Source: Fusarium oxysporum f. sp. lycopersici 4287 (taxonomy: Eukaryota; Ascomycota; Sordariomycetes; Hypocreales; Nectriaceae). From it: DNA of 64,000 nucleotides. Numbering within the stretch: position 1 is the first letter of the stretch; each line of letters begins with the position of its first letter. Shown here piece by piece: positions 45,457 through 56,669 of this stretch. The stretch lies in assembly GCF_000149955.1 (NCBI RefSeq), contig NC_030986.1, forward strand, positions 1,499,148 to 1,563,147, given 5' to 3'. The position numbers and the translations under genes are program-made. Below the pieces are notes generated by a model. That model made no database searches and was not told where the DNA came from. It saw nothing but the letters and a program-made list of their open reading frames with translations.

Positions 45457-46977
45457 ATGGGCCCATACACTTTCATTGAAGGAAACACTCCTGGAAGTGT
45501 GACTGACTGGTCGAGTCACCAGAATAATTCTGGCAATGATGTCTTTTACTTCAGCTTCACCCAACTAGCCATGCAGCTTGTTCTCTCAGCGGACCACCAG
45601 ACCATGATTTCATGTCAAATCATTGATACGTATTGGTCATTTTCGAGGAAGGCAATAGATCCTCTTCGCGAAGAAGTCCGCTCCATCATGAGAACAGCCC
45701 TTGGAGACGACTCTTGCAACGTCAGGGAGTTTGATCTGCAAATCGCCATTCTTCAGATGTTGGAAGCAACTCACGAATTTGAACTGGGCCAAGGGTCTTC
45801 CAAACCAGAGAAGTACGAAAGAGGATATGCAGCAGACGAAGTATCAGACTGGAATGAGGTTATCAACAACCCCTTCGGTCTCGATGTATCAACCATCCAA
45901 GACACAGCCTACTCCATCCTCCGCAAAACGCCCGAGGAACTGACAGCTGGCATCCCCAAAGAATGGAGGGTCATTCACATGGAATCTGTCCTTCGCCATG
46001 ATCTCGTCAGGCGGTTCTGGAACTATCAGGAGTCACTAAAGACAGACCTGAAATCGTGCGGGACGAGTTTACGAGACAGAATCCCGCCTCATTCGAAGCT
46101 GGGGGGCCAATTCCGAGCCCAACTTAGCCAAGAGAGTATTCTTCAGGATATGATTTCTCCTCGTGTGACTTTCCACGGTACTCCTCTTCAGTCAGTAGGA
46201 TCGATTGTCCGCCATGGTTTCAAGATGCCTGGAAATATAGTCGAAGGAAAAGTCGTCGCCTCTCCTAGATCGGGTATAGCATTTGATCGGGGAATTTACT
46301 CATCCCAAGAGGCCTTCTATGCTATATCTTATGCTCGTGGGCAGAGAGAGATGACTCCAGTCGGCATGCTGCCTAGTATGAGGTTATTTGTCTGCGCTAC
46401 TATCATGGGCCGAACATATACCGGGTGTGACGGGCGCCATGGTCCCTTGATTGAAGGATATGACTCGCACTTCGACGGTGGTTTTGAATACATTGTCCAC
46501 GATGAACGAGCCATTATTCCCTGCTACGTCATCCACCTCGATCTCGGCTCAGAGGCAGCTAAGCAGGCCCTCAAAGACGTACAGACCGACCCTGAGGAAT
46601 TCCACAACCTGGCCAAGACCAAGAAGCGCCCTGAAGCAAAAAGCACGGCGCCTGGAGATATCCAACGTGAGAAGGAAGCTAGGAAAGCGGCTGCTCTGAA
46701 ATGGTTCCCTTATGGCTTTGGCCCTGCTACGGGTACAAGATTTGTGATTGAGGAGGTGGGCGAGATTTCGGACGATGAAGAGGAATATGGAGACTGGCAG
46801 GCTGACAAGCATGGCTATTCAAATTCTTACCTTGAGAAGAACACTGTTTGGGACGATGAGGACGATGAGGACGGTGAGTACTATGATGAGAATGGGAACC
46901 TTGTGAAGGAGAAGAGGCGTTTGATGGATCAATATCAGCATGCCACGCGGGCATACAAGAATAAAAGGGGAGCCTGA
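45457..46977 (+). CDS. PARP-like ADP-ribosyltransferase
   Basis: Single exon, 506 residues. The central region matches the PARP catalytic fold: TFHGTPLQSVGSIVRHGF places the NAD-binding His at about residue 240, GIAFDRGIYSSQEAFYA places the Tyr at about 281, and GGFEYIVHDERAIIPCYVI places the catalytic Glu at about 344. This gives the complete H-Y-E triad expected of an active enzyme that transfers ADP-ribose from NAD+; poly versus mono activity cannot be judged. The 230-residue N-terminus (FYFSFTQLAMQLVLSADHQ onward) matches no domain I recognise. The C-terminal 110 residues are charged and end with an acidic cluster (WDDEDDEDGEYYDENGN) and a basic tail. No WGR, BRCT or zinc-finger partner domain is present, so it is unlike nuclear PARP1. 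A MITE-like repeat begins 9 bp after its stop. Confidence 0.8.
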   Translation: MGPYTFIEGNTPGSVTDWSSHQNNSGNDVFYFSFTQLAMQLVLSADHQTMISCQIIDTYWSFSRKAIDPLREEVRSIMRTALGDDSCNVREFDLQIAILQMLEATHEFELGQGSSKPEKYERGYAADEVSDWNEVINNPFGLDVSTIQDTAYSILRKTPEELTAGIPKEWRVIHMESVLRHDLVRRFWNYQESLKTDLKSCGTSLRDRIPPHSKLGGQFRAQLSQESILQDMISPRVTFHGTPLQSVGSIVRHGFKMPGNIVEGKVVASPRSGIAFDRGIYSSQEAFYAISYARGQREMTPVGMLPSMRLFVCATIMGRTYTGCDGRHGPLIEGYDSHFDGGFEYIVHDERAIIPCYVIHLDLGSEAAKQALKDVQTDPEEFHNLAKTKKRPEAKSTAPGDIQREKEARKAAALKWFPYGFGPATGTRFVIEEVGEISDDEEEYGDWQADKHGYSNSYLEKNTVWDDEDDEDGEYYDENGNLVKEKRRLMDQYQHATRAYKNKRGA

Positions 46978-46985
46978 TCCCCAGT

Positions 46986-47096
46986 GAAGCAAAACTCTTG
47001 ACCGTGACAAGATAAATTGGTCTAGATGCCTACTAAGATATACCAAACTCACCTAAGTCTTTTCGTCACTTAGGATAGAGACCCCAAGTTTTCTTC
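46986..47096. mobile_element. MITE-like element, copy A
   Basis: 111 bp bounded by imperfect inverted ends: GAAGCAAAACTCTTG on the left and CAAGTTTTCTTC on the right. It is similar along its length to the 113-bp copy at 49219-49331, strongest over ACCTAAGT...TTAGGATA...AGTTTTCTTC. The inner CCTAAGT...ACTTAGG forms a perfect 7-bp hairpin stem. It sits between the convergent stops of the PARP-like gene and prp17. No open reading frame, so non-autonomous if mobile. Confidence 0.55.
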
Positions 47097-47210
47097 CCCG
47101 AGCTTGTCAAAAAGAATTATCGAGTGCCCATTGCAGTAAATTGTATGTGTTTTCATCTAATCCCAAACGCCATGCCATGCAGTCCATCCATCCATCAAAT
47201 GATACATCCT

Positions 47211-48800
47211 CTAATCCCAATACCTAATCTCACCATCCAGACCCGCCGTAACCACCTTACTGGTCTCTTGAGGATGCCACTTGACAGTGGTGACAGCCTG
47301 GTTGCCGGCCTTGAACTTGTGGTACATCTTACACGTTTTCCAGTCCCAGAAGCATACGTAACCACCAGAGTCGCCTGAGGCAAGGAATTGTCCATCAGGA
47401 CTGCAGTCGAGATCGATGCCAAGACCAGCGTTGTTGTGGCCGCGGTAGCTCTTCTTTCGGTTCTGCCGGAACTTGTCGTTTGCGCCGTAGACGAGAATCT
47501 GGTTATCGGAAATCTGATATGCGACGTATTTGCCGCTGGGGTGGGGAGCTGCGCGGGTCATAGGGTACATGTCTGGTTCAGCGATGTATTTAATGGGGAC
47601 GGGAATGTTGTAGTCCCACGCTCGGAGAGACTTGTCGTCAGAAGTTGTCATAAAGCGTCGGTTCTCGTCAACGAATGTGATGGTGTTGATGGCAGCTAAG
47701 TGATGATCGTACTCCTGGACAACCTCGTTCGGTGTTCGAATATCGAATTGGACAATCTTCTTATCCGACATACCGGCCAAAAACTCATTCGCATGCTCAG
47801 GATCAGGGTTGAATTTGATGACATGGGGAGTCTTGCCAGTCGTGAACTTGCTCACACAAACGCCCTTCTCAGTATCCCAGAGCTTGATCATGCGATCGTA
47901 AGAAGAAGAGAGGAACTGAGTGCCCGATGTGTTGAAGCAAATATCTGAAATAGCTTTTGAGTGTCCAGAGTATGTTCGTAGGAGCTCCCGCTCGTGGTAC
48001 ACATCGAAGATCTTGACGGTAGTGTCGGCGCTGGCTGATAGGAGCAAATGTCCAGAAGAAGGGAAGAAGCGTAGCGCAGTAATCGCCTTGGAATGGTTCT
48101 TCCAAGAGTGAATCTGCTTTTTGGGAATAAAGTTGGTGACGCTCCCCACTTCTTTTCGAAGGTCGATGTCCAAATCTTGGGGAACGTGCATATAAGTTCT
48201 GCCCTGGTAATCGTACTCGGCGGATCCGTGAAACGTCGTCGTCTCGTCGCCCATCTCCTCGGCCTCCTTCCGTCGTTCCAAAGCCTTGGTTGGTGCCTTG
48301 ACAATTGTTCCACTATCGACTACCTCTTCCTCCTCTTCAACAATCTCATATTCCTCATCGCTTGCCAATTCTTCGTCGTCCGCAACAACCTCGTATTCTG
48401 CCTTTTTGTATCGTGCCCAAGGTCCAACATAAGACCCAGGTCCCTCCGCAATCGTCGCGCTGCCCTTGCTCTCTCGCCCAGCTCGTATCCTGGCAGCTTC
48501 TGCTTTTTGCTCTGCATTCGTTTGGTACTCTCGTTCAGGGCCACCTCGTCGCTCGATAGCACGATGCTTGCTCCGGAATGTGTGTTCGCTTAGAAAAGTC
48601 TCCTCTGCGTGTCCAGTTGGGACACTCTTGCGCTTCAAAACGTTGTTCTCGTCCTTGAACGGGTTTAATGGTCCAGCCTTGGGACGCGATAGATCTTCAG
48701 CCGAATAAGGCACGACAGCATGGTCAGGTTCAGCTTGTTCTCGAACTATGAGCGCATCTTGCGGCGCCATATTTGGCGGATACTCCCCAAAGTCCGCCAT
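47211..48800 (-). CDS. prp17: Pre-mRNA splicing factor Prp17 (Cdc40), WD40 protein
   Basis: Single exon, 529 residues. Prp17/Cdc40 acts in the second catalytic step of splicing as part of the spliceosome. The N-terminal 220 residues contain the conserved GPWARYKKAEYEVV-type segment, an acidic EEEEEVVDSG stretch and TFHGSAEYDYQGRTYMHVP. Seven WD40 repeats follow: for example KNHSKAITALRFFPSSGHLL, KIFDVYHERELLRTYSGHSK, MIKLWDTEKG, RAWDYNIPVPIKYIAEP and VCFWDWKTCKMYHKFKAG, ending EIRYWD. Length and order match the family. The ATG at 48798-48800 is the first in frame. It is flanked on both sides by the MITE-like copies. Confidence 0.95.
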   Translation of the reverse strand: MADFGEYPPNMAPQDALIVREQAEPDHAVVPYSAEDLSRPKAGPLNPFKDENNVLKRKSVPTGHAEETFLSEHTFRSKHRAIERRGGPEREYQTNAEQKAEAARIRAGRESKGSATIAEGPGSYVGPWARYKKAEYEVVADDEELASDEEYEIVEEEEEVVDSGTIVKAPTKALERRKEAEEMGDETTTFHGSAEYDYQGRTYMHVPQDLDIDLRKEVGSVTNFIPKKQIHSWKNHSKAITALRFFPSSGHLLLSASADTTVKIFDVYHERELLRTYSGHSKAISDICFNTSGTQFLSSSYDRMIKLWDTEKGVCVSKFTTGKTPHVIKFNPDPEHANEFLAGMSDKKIVQFDIRTPNEVVQEYDHHLAAINTITFVDENRRFMTTSDDKSLRAWDYNIPVPIKYIAEPDMYPMTRAAPHPSGKYVAYQISDNQILVYGANDKFRQNRKKSYRGHNNAGLGIDLDCSPDGQFLASGDSGGYVCFWDWKTCKMYHKFKAGNQAVTTVKWHPQETSKVVTAGLDGEIRYWD

Positions 48801-49885
48801 GATGAAGGGAAGATGCCTTTGGGTGGGTTGAAGGAAGAAGGTTGACCCAGCTGCTGATGACGAAAAAAAGAGGTAACTGGTATTTGTACTGCTTGGTTAA
48901 GGCAGCAATCGAGTCATTGAAGCAGATAAACCTTCTCTGATTCTGACTTCTGTGATGATGGCCTGCTATAGGGGTCTCGCTATTTAACTTGTTGGTGGAA
49001 ACGCTAAAAGTCTCAATGGACTTGTGCAAGGCTGAAGGAAGGGGAGATGATGAAGGGAATGGATGTAGATGATTGACAGAGTTGAACGTCGCAAAGCATA
49101 GGTAGTCAAGCTTCACCAAGCGCGACAGAGCAGATCGCGAAAACAGAAATAGTCACGTGACTATGATCGCAAGTCGCATATTCACTTCGCAGGTACATAC
49201 CTGAGGGAGCAAGAAATTGAAGAAAACTTCTAAGGTCCCTAAAATAAGTTAGTCTTACCTAAGGCCTATCAAATCTATACTGAATTTACCTAAGTTTTTT
49301 GTCGTTTAGGATAAAGGCCTGAGTTTTCTTCCCATAGGCAGGGTTTGGCCGTTTAAGCTCGAGTACCTTAACTGATACGAGAAATGTTTGTCATGAGTTG
49401 TAAGTCATATACTGTACATAAAGAAACTATACATTTCATCCAAAGCATCAAGACTGGCCATTTTATTCGGTCATTAATCAATTATCACACCGGGCTCAAA
49501 CGCTGAAGGATGACGGGTCGAGGCCACCACCAAGTGCGATCAATGCCTCAGTCTCCAACAGAACATGCCACCCACCGCCTTCATGAAGTAATCAACCAGA
49601 GCGCCAGCTGGCATGACACCAGGATATATACGCCAAGCCCGCCTCTTAAAAAAAAAAAACCAACATCATCAGTCTATACTGTCTTCCACTCGTTATGTAC
49701 TGCCGTAGCAGATTCATATCGTGTTCTCTTGTTCTTGTCATCGCGTGACTAGTCGACTCGGCTCTGGGTGTCAGCCGAGCTCGACCAGCTTGTTAAGATA
49801 TTGCGATCTGTCTTATCTGACGTAGCCAAACATTGCCTAGCATCGGTGATAATCGGACCGCGGCTCATTCGAGAGGGGTAGCATT
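48801..49885. other. Intergenic region upstream of prp17
   Basis: 1.1 kb between prp17 (start) and erv14 (stop), containing the prp17 promoter and MITE-like copy B. No gene was recognised. Confidence 0.45.
49219..49331. mobile_element. MITE-like element, copy B
   Basis: 113 bp bounded by a perfect 10-bp terminal inverted repeat, GAAGAAAACT at the left and AGTTTTCTTC at the right. It shares its length and overall sequence with copy A at 46986-47096. Most differences are C/T or G/A transitions, as expected from RIP or ageing. No target-site duplication is obvious. Rich in CCTAA/TTAGG motifs. Confidence 0.55.
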
Positions 49886-50521
49886 TTAGGAGGACTCGTC
49901 TCGGATAAGAGCAACAATCATGCTGTAGAGGTAGAAGAAGAACATGAGCAGGTGGAAGCCAAGCTTGAAGAAAGATTCCTGTTGTTGTGTTAATGCTGCG
50001 CTTTGCTACGAGTCAAGCTAGACCACATACCTTCTTGTGAACATTGAGCTTGCGGAAGATTTCAGTCGCATCGAGGAGATGAGTGTTGTCAACAATCCTA
50101 GCCATGGTCAGTCTGTTGTCGCAAATTCGAGGCGGTAATCGACATACTTCTTGACGTTCCAGCCAAGGAGAGGCAAGTTGAGAATGAGAGGGACCCAGTA
50201 ACCGTTGATGAGGAAGAGGAAGGTCAAGAAACCGTGCACAGCAGCCTCGGGGATGATATAGGTATTGAGTCGGTTGCAGAGGTCAATGGGGTTAATATAA
50301 TCACTGTTACCATATGCGATCAGTTTTCATCCCATCAAATGTTTTAAATACGCGCATCTGAGGCGCAAAGTTTGACACCCTAGACAACAGCGCTTGGAAG
50401 AACCATGGGAACCATACCATTCCAAATCACTGTACATAATAGTGAAGAAAACCTGTAAGAAGAGGTTGACGGCGTTGATAAGCACCGACAACAGAAACAA
50501 CCAAGCTTCTCCAGACATCAT
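49886..50521 (-). CDS. erv14: Cornichon-family ER export receptor Erv14
   Basis: Four exons (50418-50521, 50148-50303, 50031-50097, 49886-49978) encode 138-139 residues. Erv14 packages transmembrane cargo into COPII vesicles at the ER. Two ATGs are adjacent (50521 and 50518); the second gives [20 protein letters not shown], similar to yeast Erv14. Family signatures follow: [22 protein letters not shown]-like [40 protein letters not shown] and [20 protein letters not shown]. Three or four membrane spans. The introns are 114, 50 and 52 nt with canonical ends. Confidence 0.95.
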
Positions 50522-51493
50522 GTTGGGCTAAAGTGTAAGAGTGAAATTGAGGATTGGTGATCGAGTTGGGGTGACGATGTCGGTCGAGGACAGCTGTTTG
50601 ACAAGCTCTGTCACAGGCTGCAGATCGCGGTGCAAGGCGAGGGATGATAAGCTTCGGAGTGGTACAGTTCGCGAAAAGCTCTGGGTAGCTGAATATGCCA
50701 AAGTTGTCTTGCAGCGAAGATTTCTTAGTCACGGAGCGTGAGGGGAATAACAGAGTGGAAGAGGAGAAATCTTGGTGGCGGGCAATGGATGGTGTGGAAG
50801 TGGTAACTTAGTGGGAGTGGTAGCGGTGGTGAGTTCTGGTGGAGATATGGTGGAGGTGGACCTGGAGAGGTTAGGTTAAGTTGGGTTCCTGGGCTGGTCA
50901 GATAAAAACTAGCCGCGATGATGGAAGCGGCGACAGCTCAGGGCACACCCTCGAAGCTGACAGCAGGGACATTGTGCTGAAAACCCCCTGTAATTCCAGC
51001 GGCCTCTACCTTGATCCCCTGTCCTGAAAACGCCTTCCACGGCGGATGGCGTGGCCGAGTGACGCCTGCATGTGGCTGGGAGGGATCACTGAGCCTTCGA
51101 GAGGCAGGGTTTATTACTCTCCAACTTTGACAGCGAGAGCCATTTGCGTCACTCCACAGATAGATAAGCCTGCATCCGGGGATACGCACACGGACATCGA
51201 CAATGATGTAACGACGTATAGCCTGACTTGACCAAGCTAGCCAAGCAGGGCTGATCAATGTCGATATCCACATGAACATCATTGTTCACATGCTCCTGTA
51301 GTAAAAAAGACAAGAGTCTATCAATCACTAAAAACTTGAGCAGAAATGTGTCAATATATCAATTTTGGGTTCATGCCTCGCTGCTCGCCGTTATAATGTA
51401 CCGCCCGTCAGCCAACAACCCCTCATCCACCAACTCCAGAACATGATATCGCCAAAACATATGATTTTTTCATATATGAATCCTCATAACGCT
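50522..51493. other. Intergenic region, erv14 promoter and MAP1 3' side
   Basis: 972 bp, no gene recognised. Should contain the erv14 promoter. Confidence 0.4.
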
Positions 51494-52871
51494 CTATGCC
51501 TGGGTCTCTCCGTTCTCAGTACCAGGCATCGGTAGGGCACCACCAGGAGAATCCGGCTGTCTCGCGGTCAAAATCTCGACACCATCTTCTGTAACTAGAA
51601 GAGTGTGCTCTGCGATTCATATTAGCCCATGTCACTACCACACTTCCAAAGGAGACTTACCAAACTGAGCTGTCAGCTTGCCATCGATAGTGGTGCTGGT
51701 CCAGTTGTCAGGCCAAGTAATATCTCTGTACTTGCCCAGAGCAATCATGGGCTCAATAGTAAAGGTCATTCCGGGTTTGCACTCTCCAACAGTCTTGTTC
51801 TTGGCATAGTGAGGGACGTTGGGAGGGCAATGGAAAAGCTTGCCGACTCCGTGGCCACAGTAAGTTCGGATCACGCTACAGTTGTGCTTCTTGGCGTGCT
51901 TCTCGATAATGTTACCAAACTCTCGGATCAAAGTGCCGGGCTTAACGGCCTTGATAGACTCATCCAGGCATTGTCGTGCCGTCTCAACCACACGAACAGT
52001 GTCGGGGTCGGCCTTGGCCTTGTCTCCGATGTAATATGTCTCGTTCAAATCGGCGTGGTATCCTTCATGGTACAGGGAAACATCGATGTTGAGAATATCA
52101 CCGTCTAGCAGAACACGCTGATCAGGAATACCGTGACAGATGACCTCGTTAACGGACGTGCAGCAAGACTTGGGGAAGTTGTTGTAGTTCAGAGGAGAGG
52201 GGTAGGACTAAGTCGAGTTAGCCATCACAAAGAGACTTCTGCGCTTCGGAAATTCGCGAGTAATTCTCAATACGTACGTTTCGCTCGATACAAGCCTTGT
52301 GAACGATCTCATCAATATAGTCGGTCGTCACGCCAGGCTTAGCGGCAGCGGCAGCGATGTCGAGGACCTCTCGCGCAAGCTTGCAGCTCTTTCGCATAGC
52401 ATCCTGGCCCTTCTTGTCGAGAATTTCGATCTTGTTACGGTTGGTGAGGGATCGGCTATATCTAGGATTGCCGTCTTGCCACCACACGGGGTGAGGAATC
52501 GATTGAGGAAGAGTTCGGTGCGGCGACAGAGGATAGACGGGTCGCAGGGTTCCAGAGTACGGAAAGTTGGGGAACGGGTTATAATAGCCGGTAGCTGGAT
52601 CTGGTGAGATTGCTTTCGGAGCTTTCAGGTGGTGGAGGATATTACTTTGCGACTTGTGCATTGTCTTGTGGATGCCCTGCGACGGAGTTAGTTTGTGTCG
52701 CTGTCGCAAAGTGGTAAATTCACGTACCCAGTTTCTCTTAAAGCACTCCTGAGAGCAGAAGAAGCTGTCCTTGACTCCCAGCTTCAGACAAGTTGGGCAT
52801 TGGAGGGATCCAGCTTCATTCTGGCAGTCGGCGCCCATACACTCCTTCTTGGCGGGGGGATCAGCAGTCAT
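51494..52871 (-). CDS. map1: Methionine aminopeptidase 1
   Basis: Four exons (52728-52871, 52278-52676, 51661-52207, 51494-51609) encode 401 residues. It removes the initiator Met from nascent proteins at the ribosome. The N-terminal zinc-finger domain has paired Cys/His motifs ([34 protein letters not shown]), which distinguish type 1 enzymes of eukaryotes. The pita-bread catalytic domain shows all metal ligands: Asp residues in [20 protein letters not shown], His in [11 protein letters not shown], Glu in [12 protein letters not shown] and Glu in [12 protein letters not shown], the last formed across intron 3. All three introns have clean GT-AG ends and the frame closes. It diverges from KMO across 1.16 kb. 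Confidence 0.96.
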
Positions 52872-54033
52872 CGTGTCGGTGTCGATGTATGTACTCGAGT
52901 AAACAGATTGTATCGTGCGAAAAAGAATGTATAAATAAAGAAATCGTAACCTGGAGTGAGAGTCTGCCGAACAATTAAAATGCGATCACAAAGCGCCAAA
53001 CAGTGTAGTCGTAGAGTCGTGGCTCGTGGTGCAACTTTCAGACGAGAGCAAAAGATCGACTCGGCTCCGTTTGCTGCAGGTTGATAAGCGTTGATAAGGG
53101 TAGTCGCTAACAATGGCCAGTTACGCTTGGCGACGGTCTGGAGCTTCTCTAACAGAGCCTGAGTAGGTGGGGCAGTTGAAAATGTTTTGTGCAAGTTTAT
53201 GCATATGCTTCACTAACAGACGCTGTTAGCGCTCTTTTGTAAAACGGTGCTGTTTTAGGTAAGTGGGGGTTTGCGGCATAACGGAGACGTGATCAGTAAC
53301 GGTGGTCCATGCGAGCATGTTAGTGCTTCGGTGAAGACTGAGCATGTGAAGGACAAGGAACTCAAATTGATCTCTACAAGAGAATTTCTGCAACTAAAAT
53401 CTCACTAAAGATCTGAATTTCTGCTCGTTTGAGCTGAGAACCGTTCCATGATATCAGTGTTAGATTGGAGTAGGGCATGCCATTTCTGAGCAGACAGTTG
53501 TGAGATCTGGGGGATTTGGAGCCAGATAAATACAGACTTAATCTGCACAAGAGCAGCAAGAGAGCTGAGGTATGCGCTTTGAAGGGAGCGCTGGTCCATC
53601 AAGGACAACATGTTGGCAATACTGATACCCGCACCGGTTTCACTCTATGTTAACAACGACGGCCCATCGGAGCAGTCAGAAGACACTCACTTGGTCACAG
53701 CCAGCGGCCTCTTCATTGGACCATAGTCCAAATCTAGTCACTTTAGATCTAGACCATTTTCTTTAACCTTCAGCGGCATTTACTTACTAGAACACCGAAT
53801 GCCGGGGTTAGTAAGTGGTCTTGTGGGTGACTGTAAGGTTGTTCTTGGCTCTTCTGCAGTGGACAAAGTGGGTCCCCGCTTCCGGCCGGCCGCTATCGCT
53901 TTGATGCAACAGTAACAGCCGGCACTATCGGGGCTTGAATCGGTCCTCGATCTATTAGTATGGCGACCTTAATGTCTCGCCATCTCTTGACATTTTTCGT
54001 CTCCGTTCGTCCTTGACAAACTTCACAAGCAAG
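52872..54033. promoter_or_regulatory. Divergent promoter region, map1 / KMO
   Basis: 1.16 kb between divergent start codons; no gene recognised. Confidence 0.45.
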
Positions 54034-55845
54034 ATGGTGAAGCCTCAGAAGATCGTTGTTGTGGGTGCTGGCCCTGTTGGTTCTCTGGCGGCTTTGTATG
54101 CTGCTCAGAGGGGCCATGAGGTTGAGGTTTATGAGTTGCGACCGGGTAAGTGACTTTTTCTAACATGTTTCCCATTGGCGCATCGCGAAAAGACTCGAAT
54201 AAGTTCCGGAGCCCCGAGGAAACTCGTTTGAAGCTCTCGCGACTTGCGAAGAGTTGTGTATGAGGTTTTTCATGAGGTCTTTTAATAAAATTCTCTTCAA
54301 TCGTTCGAGGGGCGCATTCGCTGACTGGTCTAGACCTCCGGGATCCCAGTACTATCCCACTCAACTTTACAAAATCTATCAATCTCGCAATTTCAGAGCG
54401 CGGAATCAATGCTATGCGTCATGCTGGTCAACCGGGCCTCCTTGACCATGTCATGTCGACAACAATTCCAATGAGAGGCCGCATGATTCATGGTAGAGGC
54501 CCAACTGGAGCACTCTTTGAGCAGTCGCAAGACTACGATGTCAAGGGACGAGTATGCATAATTGCCTCAACTCCCGTGTAGCATGTGAAACTGACGATTC
54601 GAAATAGGCAATTCACGCCATTGATCGGGCAGGCCTGAACAAGCGATTGCTCGATATCCTGGATAACATGCCTAATGTCAAGTTATTCTTTAACCACAAA
54701 CTCACAGGTGCCGACTATCGTGAATGCAAAGCTTGGTTTGAAGTGGCCGATGCAAAGTCGTCCGAGGAGTCTCGCCCCAAGGAAATCGATATTTCCTTCG
54801 ATCTTATGATTGGAGCTGACGGTGCCCATTCTGCTGTTCGCTACCATCTTATGAAGTTTACCCGGATGAACTACCAGCAGGAGTACATTGATACTCTATG
54901 GTGCGAGTTCCAGCTCAAGCCAGTCAAGACTGATGAAACAGCCGATCCAATGGCCAAGTTCCGAATATCGCCTAATCACTTGCATATTTGGCCCGGCAAG
55001 GATTTCATGTTCATTGCTATTCCTAGCGATGTATGTTCTTATTCGTTTCCATTAGTTCTCCACAATTTATTGACTCTTTTGCTTAGGACGGCTCATTCAC
55101 ATGCACACTCTTTATGCCTAGCAAGGATTTCTCAGATCTTGAGAATAACCCTGCCAGCGTTCCAGCCTTTTTCGACAGCCATTTCCCGGGCGTTACGGAC
55201 TTGATACCAGGCGATGAGTTGATTGAATCTTTCAACACAAATCCTCACCTCCCACTTATCAGCCTCAAGTGCAAGCCGTACCATTATGGCTCTTCTTGCG
55301 TTATTGTTGGTGATGCCGCTCATGCCATGGTGCCTTTCTATGGCCAAGGCATGAATGCGGGCATGGAGGATGTACGGATTCTCTTTTCAATACTTGACAA
55401 ACACGCTCAGATCGATGAGTCCAATGATCCTGCCAGCGAGTCATCTAAATCCGAGCCAGCTTTCCAGCGGTCACTTGCATTGGCGGAGTACTCAGCGGTT
55501 CGGCCAGCCGACGCCCATGCAATCAACGATCTTGCCCTGCAAAATTATGTCGAGATGCGATCCTCAGTCTTGTCAAAACGTTACAGGTTGAGAAAGTATC
55601 TCGAAGAGATGATGAGCGTGTACTTCCCTCGCCTTGGCTGGCAGACGAAGTACTCCAGAGTCAGCTTCAGCAACGAGGGCTACCTGGACGTCATCAACAA
55701 GAGTGATGCCCAAGGCAAGATATTGGTGCGAAGTTTCTTGACCCTGGTGGCCAGTCCTTTCTTGGTTTCAGCCGCGGTGTTTGCATACAGGTACCGACGG
55801 TCATTTTCTGCTATGATCAAGGCTGTTCGACAGCTTCCCTCGTGA
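54034..55845 (+). CDS. bna4: Kynurenine 3-monooxygenase
   Basis: Four exons (54034-54145, 54334-54551, 54608-55030, 55087-55845) encode 503 residues. The FAD- and NADPH-dependent enzyme hydroxylates L-kynurenine to 3-hydroxykynurenine in the kynurenine route from tryptophan to NAD+, on the mitochondrial outer membrane. Motifs: N-terminal [20 protein letters not shown] (FAD Rossmann), [20 protein letters not shown] restored across intron 1 and followed by [11 protein letters not shown], the middle [17 protein letters not shown] (DG motif) and [19 protein letters not shown] (second FAD motif). A hydrophobic C-terminal anchor is present ([18 protein letters not shown] then basic residues). Length is typical. 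Intron 1 is longer (188 nt) than its neighbours. Confidence 0.96.
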
Positions 55846-56669
55846 GGGAAACCCGCCGTCGTGTTGGTACGATGTATTAGTGGAAATCTTCGCTTACTTA
55901 TTAGAAATCATGTATCACTGCTCAGTTGCAGGAAAAGTTGGCAATAATTAACGGTCAAATTGTAATATAGAACTAAACCCGACATAAGCAGGACCAAACT
56001 TGGAAGAAACGCAACGTCAACCTTCGATTCTAAGAAAAGTCCTTCCCTACTATCTGTGAAGCCATTGAATTAGTCGCATGCGCGTCAAATGCATGGTTGA
56101 ACTCCAAAGTTCAAATCAGTCTAGGGATTGATCGAGCGTTGGCGATTTGCAGTACCACCAATCTTAGTCAAGAGTGAATTTGAATTATTCGTAATACACC
56201 AGCATCAAATTCGCACTTATACCTCATTACTATCTTTATTTCTGTCACCATAAAAGGTGAACCACACATTCATCGTCAGGTTATTCTTATGCACTAATAC
56301 AATGATATGCGCTTAGCCGATATTTGGCTTAGTCATTCTTCGAACTTCTGAATTTTTGGCCCGGATCTACAACGCTCTACAGAGAGTCTCGTTGAAATCG
56401 AGATATTGGCCGGCATTTCCTCGCTCTGAATCTTCGACAATTGAAGGTGGGAGATTTTATCTCGGTCAATAGGTTTCCTAAATTCGAAGACCTAGTCTCG
56501 CCTTCTTCTAGTGGTGAGTTCGACAATTCCGTATCCAAATTCCGTGATAGGAGCCGCAAGGAAACAAATGTTAACAAAGCGTCAACGTAGAACCAAAAGA
56601 CGTTTCCAACGAGACGACGAAACTCTCCTTCACTCAAATCGATACCGTCCATTCTCTAGACCGCCCATC
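55846..56669. other. Intergenic region
   Basis: 824 bp between two plus-strand genes; AT-rich 3' sequence then promoter of the uS8m gene. No other feature was recognised. Confidence 0.4.

Noticed and set aside
51494..56000. Possible metabolic cluster of MAP1, KMO and neighbours
   Set aside because: These are unrelated housekeeping genes with no shared pathway, tailoring enzymes or pathway regulator.
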